The notes under the pieces were generated by a model. That model was not told the origin of the DNA. It ran no database searches and saw only the letters and a program-made list of their open reading frames with translations. A program made the position numbers and the translations under genes. Shown here in pieces: positions 1-12,500 of a stretch of DNA of 34,540 nt (position 1 is the first letter of the stretch; every line of letters begins with the position of its first letter). The DNA lies in contig CEFQ01000004.1 of the NCBI GenBank assembly GCA_900068845.1, positions 351,844 through 386,383 on the forward strand. Reading direction: 5' to 3'. Source of the DNA: Enterobacter ludwigii (lineage in GTDB: Bacteria > Pseudomonadota > Gammaproteobacteria > Enterobacterales > Enterobacteriaceae).

Positions 1-285
1 CCCGCCCCTTTATGGCTCGATGACTTTGGACCGGGTTATTCCAACCTGACCATGCTCGATAGCGGAATATTTGAAATCGTCAAGATTGACAAAGATTTTT
101 TTTGGAAATTTGGCGACGGTCGCACCTTTGACATTCTGCTCGACCATCTCAACGAATTATGCAACGGCGTTATCGTTGAGGGTGTTGAAAATCAACAACA
201 GGTAGATCTGCTGTCACGTAAAGCAATTTATGGCATGCAGGGCTATTTTTGGCAGAGTGCCTATCTTGATGATTTTATAGCGTAA
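1..285 (+). CDS. EAL-domain c-di-GMP phosphodiesterase, C-terminal part (5' end outside window)
   Basis: Only the last 94 codons are present; the frame is open from base 1. The fragment shows the second half of an EAL domain: LDDFGPGYSNL (the canonical motif is DDFGTGYSSL), VKIDKDFF, VIVEGVEN and MQGYFW. EAL proteins hydrolyse c-di-GMP to pGpG, and the paired Asp of DDFG and the Glu of EGVE belong to the metal/catalytic centre; all are kept here. The Thr-to-Pro change in DDFGxG is unusual. The PLWLDDFG start and the GVIVEGVE stretch resemble the short stand-alone phosphodiesterase PdeH (YhjH), but the missing N-terminus prevents a firm name. It sits upstream of a biofilm adhesin on the same strand, so a role in controlling attachment is plausible but inferred. 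An 8-T run lies at 96-103. Confidence 0.85.
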   Translation, partial: PAPLWLDDFGPGYSNLTMLDSGIFEIVKIDKDFFWKFGDGRTFDILLDHLNELCNGVIVEGVENQQQVDLLSRKAIYGMQGYFWQSAYLDDFIA

Positions 286-329
286 TCCTGAAAAAAATTA
301 GGTTGGTTCTCTCCCTCGGGGATAAAAAT

Positions 330-509
330 ATGTCAAAGACCGGACTCCAGACATTTCACGTGTTTTGTGCCCGGCCGATTGAGAATAAAACACGCTTCCC
401 CGTGGTTATTTTGAGAAATAAAACCAATCAGTTATCAGGATGGCGGCTCAATGAAACTCAACGCGATTTCATCCTAAGCCTGTATGAGATCGCTCCAGAG
501 AAGAAGTGA
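330..509 (+). CDS. Small hypothetical protein (59 aa)
   Basis: This short ORF lies between the EAL gene and the giant adhesin gene. I chose the ATG at 330 because a GGGGA stretch lies about 8 bases upstream; a TTG at 303 would add nine residues but has no clear ribosome binding site. The product begins MSKTGLQTFHVF and ends EIAPEKK. It is basic, has no signal peptide or membrane segment, and matches no family I recognise. Its stop codon lies within the left arm of the palindrome at 505-531. It could be a small regulator of the neighbouring genes or a non-functional ORF; protein conservation in relatives would decide. Confidence 0.45.
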   Translation: MSKTGLQTFHVFCARPIENKTRFPVVILRNKTNQLSGWRLNETQRDFILSLYEIAPEKK

Positions 510-531
510 ATAATCATTGTGATTATTCACT
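505..531. promoter_or_regulatory. 27-bp perfect inverted repeat (12-bp arms, 3-nt loop) upstream of adhesin gene
   Basis: The arms AGTGAATAATCA (505-516) and TGATTATTCACT (520-531) are exact reverse complements around TTG. The left arm overlaps the stop codon of the small ORF. No T-run follows on either strand, so it is not a standard intrinsic terminator. An AT-rich perfect palindrome about 60 bp before the adhesin start fits a dimeric-regulator operator or an RNA stem at the transcript end. Either function is inference. Confidence 0.5.
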
Positions 532-538
532 GTAAAAG

Positions 539-558
539 CCGGTATCTGTAGATGCCGG
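539..558 (+). promoter_or_regulatory. Leader hairpin upstream of adhesin start
   Basis: CCGGTATC (539-546) pairs with GATGCCGG (551-558) with one G-U pair around a TGTA tetraloop, ending 33 bases before the adhesin ATG. No T-run follows, so it is more likely a structure in the 5' untranslated region than a terminator. The ribosome binding site of the adhesin is weak (GCGGGAT, about 9 bases before ATG), so translational control is possible but unproven. Confidence 0.35.
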
Positions 559-591
559 GCGTGAATATGGAAACCGCGGGATCTCAATAAC

Positions 592-3500
592 ATGAATAAT
601 ATCTCAGTAACCCCCAAAGGTGGGACCATTGCTTCTGAGCTGAGTGGTAATCAAGTTAATTTAACCGCTCCTAGTGTAGTGAAGTTGCATCTTAATCAAT
701 CTGATATTAAGTCTTTCACACGCAATGGTAATGATTTAGTCGTCACCACAAAGTCTGGTGAAGTTGTTGTTATTCATAATTTTTACAGTCCGAACGGCGA
801 TAGCGATCTGGTTCTGCAGGACGATCGCGGCGCGATGTGGTGGGTAGAAGATCCCGGCACTGAAGGTTTCCATTACGTCTCAATCGATAGCACCGAAGGT
901 CTGTTAGCGGAAAACACCACCAATGACGGCACCATTGCCGCCTTCGGTATCGGGGGGGCGGCCCTGGCCGGTATTGGTGCGTTGTTTGCCGGTTCTGGCG
1001 GCGGCGGTGGTGGTGGCGGAACAACCACCCCGGGTGACGATAATGGGGGTAACCCCACGAATCCGACCGATCCTACTACCCCAACCAATCCTTCAAATCC
1101 CGGAGGAGACGACACCTCGCCGCCAACGGCCATCAGCGATCTGGTCATTAATGATGCCGTTGGGCCCTATCAGGGCGCAATCAACGCGGGTTCTATCACT
1201 GATGACAACGCGCCAACGCTCAGCGGCACTGCAGAAGCCGGTGCCATTGTCAGTATTTACGATGGCACCACGCTGCTGGGTACGGTAACCGTGGGCGCAG
1301 ATGGGCGCTGGAGCTTTACCACGCCTGCGCTGGCGGATGGGCAACATAGCCTGACGGCCACCGTCACCGATGCGGCGGGTAACACCAGCGCTGCCACCAA
1401 TCCGGTGGATTTCACCGTGGATACCGTGGCACCTGTCGCTGCCACAGGCTTGTCGCTGAGCGATAATTCCGGCGGTAATACAGGCTCGGTACCCAATGGT
1501 GCCTCTACCGATGACAACACGCCAACACTCAGTGGTAGTGGTGAAGTCGGCGCTATTATCAGCGTGTATGACGGGCAAACGCTGCTCGGCACGGCAATTG
1601 TGGATGCCAATGGCGCCTGGAGTTTCACGACACCGGCGTTGGCCAACGGTAATCACAGCTTCACTGTTACGCAGACCGACGTGGCGGGTAATGTCGGCCC
1701 GGCGTCTGAAGCCTATGGGGTGAATATTCAAGCCGGTATTCCACCCGCTACCACGTCACTCGAGATCACCGATGATTCCGGTAACACGCTGGTTCAGCTC
1801 AGCAACGGCGCCAGCACGCAAGACACCACGCCGACCCTGAGTGGTTTGGCAACGGCGGGCGCGCTGATCACCCTCTACAACGGGACCACGGTGTTGGGCA
1901 GCGTGGTTGCAGGCAGCGATGGTCAGTGGACCTTTACCCCGGCCGCGCTGGATGACGGCACATATGCGCTACAGGCTTCAGTCACTGACACCTCCGGCAA
2001 TGTTACTCAAACGCCAATTATCACCATCACGATCGATACCGTCGCACCGGCTGAGGCCGCGAGTGTGATCCTGAATGATAACGACGGCGGTGTCCTGCAA
2101 CCGATCGCCTCAGGGGGCGCGACCAACAATGTCACGCCAGTGCTGAGTGGTACGGCTGAACCGGGCAGCACCGTCACGGTCCGTGATGGCGATACCGTGC
2201 TGGGTACGGCCACCGTTGGCAGCAACGGTGCCTGGAGCTTTACCTCACCCACGCTGGCTGAAGGCGGCCACAGCCTTACGACCACGGTGACCGATGCTGC
2301 GGGCAACCAAGGGCCAGCATCCAGCCCAATTACCTTCACTGTGGATACGCAGGCGCCCCAGCCTGCCAGCAATCTGCTGGTCAACGATGACACCAGCGGT
2401 GCCAATAGCCCGATAACGACGGGGGCGACCACCAGCGATAGCACGCCGACCCTCACCGGTAGCGGCGAGGTGAACGCAATCGTCAAAATTTATGATGGGC
2501 AAACGCTGATTGGCAGCGTTACCGTCGGTAATGATGGCACCTGGAGCTTTACCACCCCGGCGTTGAATAACGGCGCTCATGCACTGACCGTCACCGTAAC
2601 CGATGCGGCGGGCAACGTGAGCGACGCCTCGGCCGAATTTGAGTTTACTGTGGCGGCCGGTGTTCCACCCACCACCAGCTTGCTGGAGATCACCGATGAC
2701 ACCGGCAGTACGCTGCGCGTGCTGCCGGATGGTTCCAGCACCCAGGATGATACTCCCACCCTCAGCGGTCTGGCATCGGCGGGGGCGACCGTCGAGTTAT
2801 ACAACGGCTCCACGCTGCTGGGCACTGCAATTGCAGGGGCGGATGGACAATGGAACTTTACTCCAGACTCACCTTTGGACGACGGCACTTACGCCTTCCG
2901 TGCGACCTCCACCGACGCCAATGGCATCACTACGGATTCGGCCACCCTCAACATCACTATCGACCATGTCGCGCCTGCTGCGGCAACCGATCTGCAGCTG
3001 AGCAACAACAGCGGTAGCACCGTGGTACCGATTGAGCCGGGAGGAACCACCAACGACAGCTCACCAAGCTTAAGCGGCACCGCCGAACCGGGCAGTACCG
3101 TTACGATACTGGATGGCACCAATGTGTTGGGGACCACGACAGTAGACAGCAACGGCAGCTGGCGTTTCACCTCACCCACGCTGAGTGAGGGCGCACACAG
3201 TCTCACCACCACCGTCACCGATGCCGCGGGTAACATCGGCCCGGCGTCGGACCCGATTACGTTGACCGTGGACACTACGCCGCCAGTCGCCGTCGCGGAT
3301 TTAACCATCGCCGATAATGTGGGTGCTAACCAAGGGCCGCTGACTTCCGGTGATATTACCGACGACCGTACGCCTACCCTGAGCGGTACCGGCGAACCAA
3401 ACGCCACTATCAGCGTGTATGACGGCACTACGCTGCTGGGTATTACCAGTGTGGGAACGAACGGATCCTGGAGTTTCACCACGCCAACACTGAGCAATGG

Positions 3501-6500
3501 CCAGCACAGCTTCACCGTCACCGCAACGGATACGGCGGGTAACGTCGGTCCTGCAACGCCGCCAGTAATTGTTAACGTTAATGCCGATGTTCCGCCAGCC
3601 ACGGCTTCACTGGAAGTCACCGATGAAAATGGTAACACCGTTGGACAGCTTACTGACGGTGCCAGCACCAACAATGACAGCCCGGTATTAACCGGTCTGG
3701 CTGGCGCAGGTAACCTTATCACCCTGTATGACGGTGACACGCTGCTTGGCAGCACAACTGCCGACACCAATGGGCAGTGGATTTTCTATGTCCGCAACCT
3801 GGCCAACGGCGCGCATGCTTTACACGGCACCATCACGGATGCCAATGGAAACGTCACGGATACCGCAACCATCAATATCATCGTTGATACCGTGGTACCG
3901 GATGCGGCCAGCGCGATTGAACTCACCAATGATGCTGGCAACATCACCCAGCCGATAACAGCCGGCAGCGCCAGCAATGATGCCACGCCAGTGCTAAGCG
4001 GTAGCGCAGAGGCGGGGAGCACGGTCACTATCTTTGATGGCAGCACCGTGTTGGGTAGCATAACGGTGGGCAGCGATGGCAACTGGAGCTTCACCACGCC
4101 AACGCTGGCTGATGGCAATCACAGCCTGACCACCACCGTAACCGATGCGGCGGGTAACGTCAGTCTGGCTACAGCACCGATTGCTTTCAGCGTGGATACC
4201 ACCGCGCCAGCGGCAGTGACAGGGCTAGCCGTAACGGATAACGTCGGCAGCAGCACTGGCGTGCTGACGTCGGGTACCATCACTGATGACAGCACACCCA
4301 CGCTAACGGGCAGTGCCGAAGCAGGATCGGTGGTGCGCGTTTATGATGGCACCACGCTACTGGGTTCGGCGGCGGTGAGTAATGACGGTAGCTGGAGCTT
4401 CACGCCAGATGCCGCGCTGACCAACGGGCTACACAGTCTGACCACCACCGTAACCGATGCGGCAGGCAATGTAAGCGCGCCTTCGCCGGCCTTTAACCTC
4501 AATGTCGATGCCGGTGTTCCGGCCACCAACAGCCTGATCGTCGTAACCGATGACAGCGGCAGCACGTTAGTGGAGCTGGCAAACAATGCCAGCACGCACG
4601 ACACCACGCCGATCCTCAGCGGGCAGGCGGGGGCTGGCGATCTGATTACGCTGTACAACGGCGACACGGTGATTGGCAACGTCGTTGCGGGAAGTGATGG
4701 TCAGTGGAGCTTCACGCCAGCCGCATTGACGGATGCCACCTACGCCTTCCATGCAACGGCCACCAATGCCACCACGGGCGAGATTACCGATTCGCCAACC
4801 ATCAACATCACGGTTGATACCTCGATCCCTGACGCGCCTGGTGATGTTGGGGTAACTGATGGCTCAGGCGTTCCGATTCCAGAAGGCAGCAGCACTAATA
4901 ACAACACGCCAACGCTGAGCGGCACCGGCGAGGCGGGCAGTACGGTCACCATTTCTGATGGCACCACCGTGCTCGGCACCACTACGGTGGGCGACAACGG
5001 TAGCTGGAGTTACACCACGCCACCGCTGAGCGATGGCGATCACAGCCTGACATCTACCGTCACCGATCCGGCTGGCAACACCGGCCCGGCGTCAACGCCG
5101 ATTACACTGACCGTCGATACTCTACCGCCAGCAGCGGCAGGGAATGTGCAATTTAGCAGTGATGACGGCACACCCATTGCTGCGGGCAGCAGTACCAGCG
5201 ATACCACGCCAACCCTCAGCGGCACCGCCGAACCGGGCAGCACCGTGACAGTTAGCGACGGTACTGCCGTGCTGGGTACGGCTATTACGGGCACCGATGG
5301 TAACTGGAGCTACACGCCAACCGATCCGCTCAGTGAAGGGACGCACAATCTCACCACCACCGTCACCGATACGGCTGGCAACGTTGGCCCGTCGTCGTCG
5401 GCGGTGATTGTCATTGTGGATACTACGCCACCGGCCGTCGCGACCGGTTTGCAACTCAGTAATGACAGCACCGGCACGCTGGTGCCAGTGACCGAAGGCG
5501 GAACGACTAACGATGTGACTCCCGTGTTGAGTGGCCGCGCGGAACCGGGCAGCATCGTGACCATTTCTGACAACAATGTCGAGCTGGGTACGGCTATCGT
5601 GGGCAACGACGGTAACTGGAGCTTTACCTCACCGACACTGGAGGCAGGTGCACACAGTCTGACCACCACCGTAACCGACACGGCAGGAAACACCGGTGAT
5701 CCGTCTGCGCCTCTGACCTTCAACATTGATGTCACTATACCGGACGCACCCACCAATCTGGCGCTGAACAACGATGCGGGCGGAGCGGCGGTGCCGATCA
5801 ATTCGGGTGATGCCTCCAATGACAACACGCCGGTATTGAGCGGCAGTGCACCTGAAGGCAGCATTATTACAGTCTCCGACGGTGGCACCGTGCTGGGCAC
5901 CGTCACTGTTGGCAGCGGTGGAGACTGGAGCTTTACCACGCCGGAACTGAACGAGGGCAGCCACAGCCTGACGGCCACCGTGACGAGTCCAGCGGGTAAC
6001 ACCAGTGCGCCGACGGCACCGATTGTCGTGGTAGTGGATACCGTGGCACCGGATGCGGCAGGCAATCTGCAGCTGAATAATGATTCTGGCGCCACCCCGG
6101 TGCCGATCGCTGCTGGTGACACCACCAATGACACCACGCCAGTGTTCAGTGGCAGCGCGGAAGCGGGTAGCCTGGTGATCGTTTCGGATAACGATACGCC
6201 AATTGGTTCGGTCATCGCAGGCAGTGATGGTAGCTGGAGCTTCACGCCTACCGATCCGCTTGATGATGGTTTCCATAGCCTCACCACCACCGTGACCGAT
6301 CCGGCCGGCAACGTAGGTCAGGCTTCTAATCCGATTGAGTTCAACATCGATACCTCACTGCCTCCGGCCTCTGGCGGTATTGCACTCAACAACAATGAAG
6401 GCACCGATCTGCTGCCTATTGCGGCGGGCGGCGCAACGAACGACACCACACCAGTGCTGAGCGGGACATCAGCGGTGGGCAACATCATCACTGTTCTGGA

Positions 6501-9500
6501 TGGGACAAGCGTACTCGGTACGGCGGTGGTAGGCGCTGATGGAACATGGAGTTTCACTACGCCAGCGCTGAGTCAGGGCGATCACAGTTTGACCACCACC
6601 GTCACCAATTCGGTGGGTAATGTGAGCGAACCTTCAATACCGCTCACGTTCACGGTGGACACGCAAGCGCCTGCTGTCGCGGGCGACTTGCAGTTCGCTA
6701 ATGATGCCGGTACGCCAATCGCGGCGGGCGGCTCCACTAATGACACCACACCAACCCTGAGCGGCACCGCAGAAGCGGGCAGCACGGTAACGGTGACCGA
6801 TGGCGCTACCGTGCTTGGTACGGCCATTACTAATGGTGAGGGTAACTGGAGCTTCACGCCGGCTGAGCCGCTGAGTGAAGGCAGCCATAGCCTGACCACC
6901 ACCGTGACCGATCCGGCGGGCAACACCAGCGCGCCATCAACCGCGGTTATCGTCATCGTCGATACCAGCACACCGGGTGAAGTCGATAATCTGCAACTCA
7001 GCAATGACGCCAGCGGTGTGGCGGTACCGATTCCCACCAACGGTGCGACCAATGACACCACGCCAGTGCTGAGTGGCACAGCGGATGCCGGTAGTGTCAT
7101 TACCATCCGTGACAACGGCGAAATAATTGGTAGCACCACCGTTGGCACCAACGGTAACTGGAGCTTCACGCCGGATCCTGCTCTGCTGGAGGGCGATCAC
7201 AGCCTGACGGCGGCGGTGACCGATCCGGCAGGCAATGTGGGGCCAGAATCGGGTGCGATTGTGTTCGAGGTGGATACCACCGCGCCAGATGCTATCGCTG
7301 ATTTGGCTGCAACCAACAACGCCGGTGAACCTATTACCGGTCTGACCAATGATACAACGCCTTCACTGGCGGGCTCGGCAGAACCGGGTAGTCTGGTCAC
7401 CATTTATGATGGTGAGACGCCAATCGGTTCGGTGCAGGCCAGCGCGATTGATGGTAGCTGGAGCTTTACGCCAGCCACAGCGTTGGGCGATGGACCCCAT
7501 ACCTTAATCGCCACTGCCACCGATGCCGCGGGTAATGAAAGTCCGGCCAGTAACACGCTGACGATTAACATTGATACGGCGGTGCCTGACGCGCCTGATT
7601 TTGTGTTGAACAACAACAACCAGACACCGGCTATTCCGGTTACCGATGGCGCTTCAACCAACGACAGCACTCCCGTTCTGAGCGGCACGGCGACGGCTAA
7701 CAGCGTGATAACCATTTACGATGGCACCACGGCATTGGGTACCGCGAACACCGATGCACAGGGCAACTGGAGTTTCACCACCCCGGTGCTGTCTGATGCC
7801 AGCCATGCGCTGAGTATCACGGTGACCAATGAGGTGGGCAACGTCAGTCCAAACTCCGCCGCGCTCACCATTACAGTTGATACCGTCACGCCTGATGTCG
7901 TGAACGATCTGGTGGTGAACAATAACGATGGTACAACGCTGATACCGGTTGCTGAGGGTGGATTTACCAACGACACCACGCCGGAACTCACCGGTACTGC
8001 GGAACCGGGCGCGCTTGTTACCCTTTATGATGGGCAGGAAGCGATTGGCTCTGTGGTGGTGGGGGGCAATGGCAACTGGACCTATACCAGCACACTCGGG
8101 CAGGGAGAACATATCCTGAGCGTGACGGTTACCGACGCGGCGGGAAATACCAGCGCCAATTCGGATCCTGTGACCTTTACCGTTGACAGTGAAGCACCTG
8201 GCGTCGCGGCAGATGTTCAGCTGATTAATGTGGATACGCCGATCGAACCGGGTAGCACCATTAATAATAATCAACCGCAGTTGGCGGGCACCGCAGAGCC
8301 AAACAGCATTATTACTTTGCTGGACGGTACCACGGTGCTGGGAACGGCGACGGCAGACGATCAGGGCAACTGGAGCGTCTCACCCATCCTGACCGACGGC
8401 ACGCATAATCTGAGCGTTACCGTCTCCGATGCGGCAGGCAATACCAGTGGCGCTAGCGCCAGCATTGCCGTCACGATTGATACGGTAGCGCCGGAAGCGG
8501 TCACCAATTTGACGCTAACCAACGATCTCACCAACGCAGACATTCCCAACGGTGGACTTACCAACGACAACACGCCAACGCTGAGCGGTGTGGCCGAAGT
8601 CGGCAGCATTATCACCATTTCCGAAGGAAACGCTGAACTCGGTTCTGTTCGCGTTGACAGTGAAGGGAACTGGAGCTTCACGCTAGAGAGTGCGCTGTCA
8701 GACGGCCTGCATACCCTGAGTGTCACCGCCACTGACGTTGCCGGTAATGTCAGTGCGCCAGCGATCATTGGCGTGGATGTGGATGCGACGGCACCGGAAG
8801 TGGCGGGCAATATCTCACTCACTAACGACATCAACAATCCACCAACCGCTATCACCAATGGCAGCACCACAGGCGACAACACACCGCTGCTGGCGGGTAC
8901 TGCCGAAGCGGGTAGCCTGGTGAGGATCAGCGATAACGGTGTGGAAATTGGCAGCGTCACGGTTGGCGATGATGGTCAGTGGAGCTTTAACCTGCCGCTG
9001 TTGGGCAATGCCGATCATAGCCTGAGCGTCACGGTCACCGATGTGGCAGGCAACACCGGTGAAGCCAGCCCTCCGCTGACCTTCACCGTGGATGCTGAGA
9101 TACCGGATCCGGCGACGCTGGTGGCGAACAATGACAGTAGCGGCAGCCCTGTCGCGATTACGGAAGGTGCCACCACCAATGACAACACCCCATTGCTGAC
9201 CGGTACTGCCGAGGCGAATAGCCTGATCTCCATCTACGATGGCACAACGCTAATTGCTTCCACCACGGCAAATGTCGATGGCCTCTGGAGTATCAACACG
9301 CCAGTGCTCACCGACGGTTCGCATACGCTGACCGCGATCGTTACCGATGAACTGGGTAACGTTAGCCAGCCTTCCACCGGATTTACGGTGGTGGTGGATG
9401 CGACGGCACCTGAGCCGGTCAGCGATCTGCTCTTGCAGAACGACAACAATGTTGATCTCCCTGTCACGATTGCCAATGGCGGCATTACCAATGACAACAC

Positions 9501-12500
9501 GCCGGCACTCAGCGGTGCAGCTGAGGTTGGCGCTATTGTCACGGTTTACGATGGTAATTCGACAACGCCAATTGGATCGGCGGTCGTCGGGCAGGATGGC
9601 CGCTGGACGTTAAACACCGACACGTTGTCGAATGCGACGCATACGCTGAATATTACTGTCACGGATGACGCGGGTAATGTCAGCGCGACCTCCTCCGTCA
9701 CCGTTACCGTGAATACCGTTGCGCCCGATCCGGTGTTGAGCTTTGAGGTGTATAACAACGCCAACGCCACGCCAGTAGTGGTAGATAACAACGGCTTCTC
9801 GAACGACAGCACGCCTGAGTTGCGCGGAACCGGTGTGGCAGGCACCACCATTAACCTGATTCAGGATGGCGTGGTGATTGGTACCACCACGGTGGGCGAA
9901 AACGGCGAATGGCGCTTTGAAACCGCTAACCTGACCGATGGCAGCTATGCCTTCAGCGTGTCGGTCAACGATGCGGCAGGCAACACCAGCGAGCCAAGCG
10001 GGCCGATCACCATCACGGTAGATACCGTGGCGCCAGCGGCGATTGCGCTGGGCGATCTGGTGGTCAGCGACGATGTCGGCACGCCGGGTAATCTGTTACC
10101 GGGTGCCACCACTGACGACAGCACGCCGACGCTGAGTGGCAGCGCCGTGAATGGTGAAATCATCAGTGTGTATGATGGCACCACCTTGCTGGGTACCGCG
10201 GTTGCCGCCAACGGCAGCTGGAGCTTTACCCCTGGCCAACTGAGCAACGGTCCACATAGCTTCACCGTCACAGTTACCGATCAAGCCGGTAATATCGGTG
10301 ATGCCAGCGAACCCTTTACGCTCAATATTCAGGCGGCTCTACCGCCAGCCAGCACCACGCTGGAGATCACGGACGATAGCGGCAGTACATTAGTAAGCCT
10401 GCAAGAGGGAGCCTTCACTAAAGACAGCACGCCAGTGATCAGCGGATTAGCCACGGCGGGTGAGATCATTACCGTTTACAGCAATGGTGAGGTGCTTGGC
10501 AGCGTCACGGCGGGGGACGGTGGACAGTGGAGCCTGACGCCAGCGGCGCTGGATGATGGAGTGCAGGCCATCACCATCGCAGTCAATGGCGGTGCGCAAT
10601 CCGATCCGTTCACCATCACCGTTGATACGTCGGTGCCTGCGGTGGCCACCAGTCTTCAGGCCAACAGCGACAGCAGCGGAATACAGGTACCGATTACTAA
10701 CGGCATCAGCAACGACAGCACGCCAATACTGAACGGCTTGGCTGAAGCCAATGGACGCGTGACCATCTACGATGGCAACACCGTTATCGGTACCGCGATT
10801 GCCAACGGAACAGGAGAATGGAGCTTCAACTCGCCAACCCTTAGTCAGGGCGCACATGCCCTGAGCGTGACGGTCACCGATGCGGCCGGTAACGTCAGCG
10901 ATCGTTCTGCACCGCTGGCGCTGACCGTTGACTCAATAGCACCTAACGCCTCAACGCTGGTGATCACCAACGATGTCACCGGCGTCGCCGTGCCGAATGG
11001 CGGCACCACCAATGACAGCACGCCAACCCTGAGCGGCAGCGCGGAAGTCGGCAGCATCGTGACGATTAGCGATGGCAACGGGGAGTTGACCAGCCTGACG
11101 GTGGATGGCACGGGCAATTGGTCGTATACCACGGCGGAGTTGACGACAGGCAGCCATGCGCTGACCGTCACCGTCACCGATGCGGCGGGTAACGTGAGCG
11201 ATATCACCAGCGCCACGGTGATTATTGATACCACCGCGCCGGCGGCCGTGACCGTGGCGGCGACGAATAACAACGGCAGCTCTGCGGTGCCGATTACGGA
11301 AGGCGGCAGAACCAACGACACCACGCCAGCGCTTTCAGGGACTGCCGAAGCGGGCAGCCTGGTCATTATCCGTGAAAACGGTACGGCGATAGGGTCGGTT
11401 ACGGCGGGCAGCGGCGGCACCTGGAGCTTCACCACTGCCGCGTTGGCTGAAGGTACTCACACCTTCAGCATCACCGCGACGGATACCGCGGGCAACATCA
11501 GCACGCCTGTCACAAGCACGCTGATTGTCGATACCACCGCGCCAGTGGCGGTGACCAATCTGACGGTCACCAATGATGTCATCGGTGCCGTGATAGCAAA
11601 CGGCGGTGCGACCAATGACACCACGCCAACGCTGAGCGGCACTGCCGAAGCCAACGGCATTGTTACCGTATATGAAAACAACACCGTGCTGGGTACGGCC
11701 ATTGCTAACGCGGTGGGCGTGTGGAGCTTCCAGTCACCAACGCTGGCGAACGGTGCTCATCCGCTGAGCGTCACGGTAACGGACACCGCCGGCAACGTCG
11801 GTCCGCGTTCCGCTGTGACCAATGTGGTGATCGATACCGTGGCACCAACCGCCTCAACGCTGGTGGTGACCAATGATGCCAGTGCGGTCGTGCCGAACGG
11901 TGGAGCGACCAATGACACCACGCCAACGCTGAGTGGTTCAGCCGAAGCGGGTAGCATCGTCACTATTCGTGATGGCTTAACCATACTGGGTAGCTTGACG
12001 GTGGGAGAAACAGGCAACTGGAGCTACACCACAACGGCGCTAGCGGCGGGCATTGCACATCCGCTGAACGTCTTCGTGACGGATCCTGCCGGTAATCTCA
12101 GCGCCACTACCACCGCCAATATCACCATCGATACCACTGCGCCAGCCGCTGTGACGCTGGGGGCCGCTAATAACAACGGCAGTACGCCCGTGCCGATTGC
12201 GGCGGGTGGCACCACAAACGACAGTACGCCAGCGCTTTCCGGCACGGCCGAAGCGGGCAGCCTGGTGATTATTCGTGAGAACGGTGTGCCAATTGGGTCG
12301 GTCACTGCGGGCAGCAACGGCGCATGGAGCTTTACCACTGCAACGCTTGCTGACGGTTCACATACCTTCAGCGTCACCGCGACGGACGCGGCCGGTAACG
12401 TCAGTACGCCCGTCACCACTACGCTGATTGTTGATACTACCGCGCCATTGGCGGTAACCAATCTGGTGATCACCAACGATGTCACGAATGCGGTAGTGCC

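Noticed and set aside
96..103. Eight-T run in the EAL gene as a phase-variation tract
   Set aside because: The run encodes Asp-Phe-Phe-Trp in a plain AT-rich stretch; similar T/A runs occur throughout the region 2 genes, so it carries no special signal.
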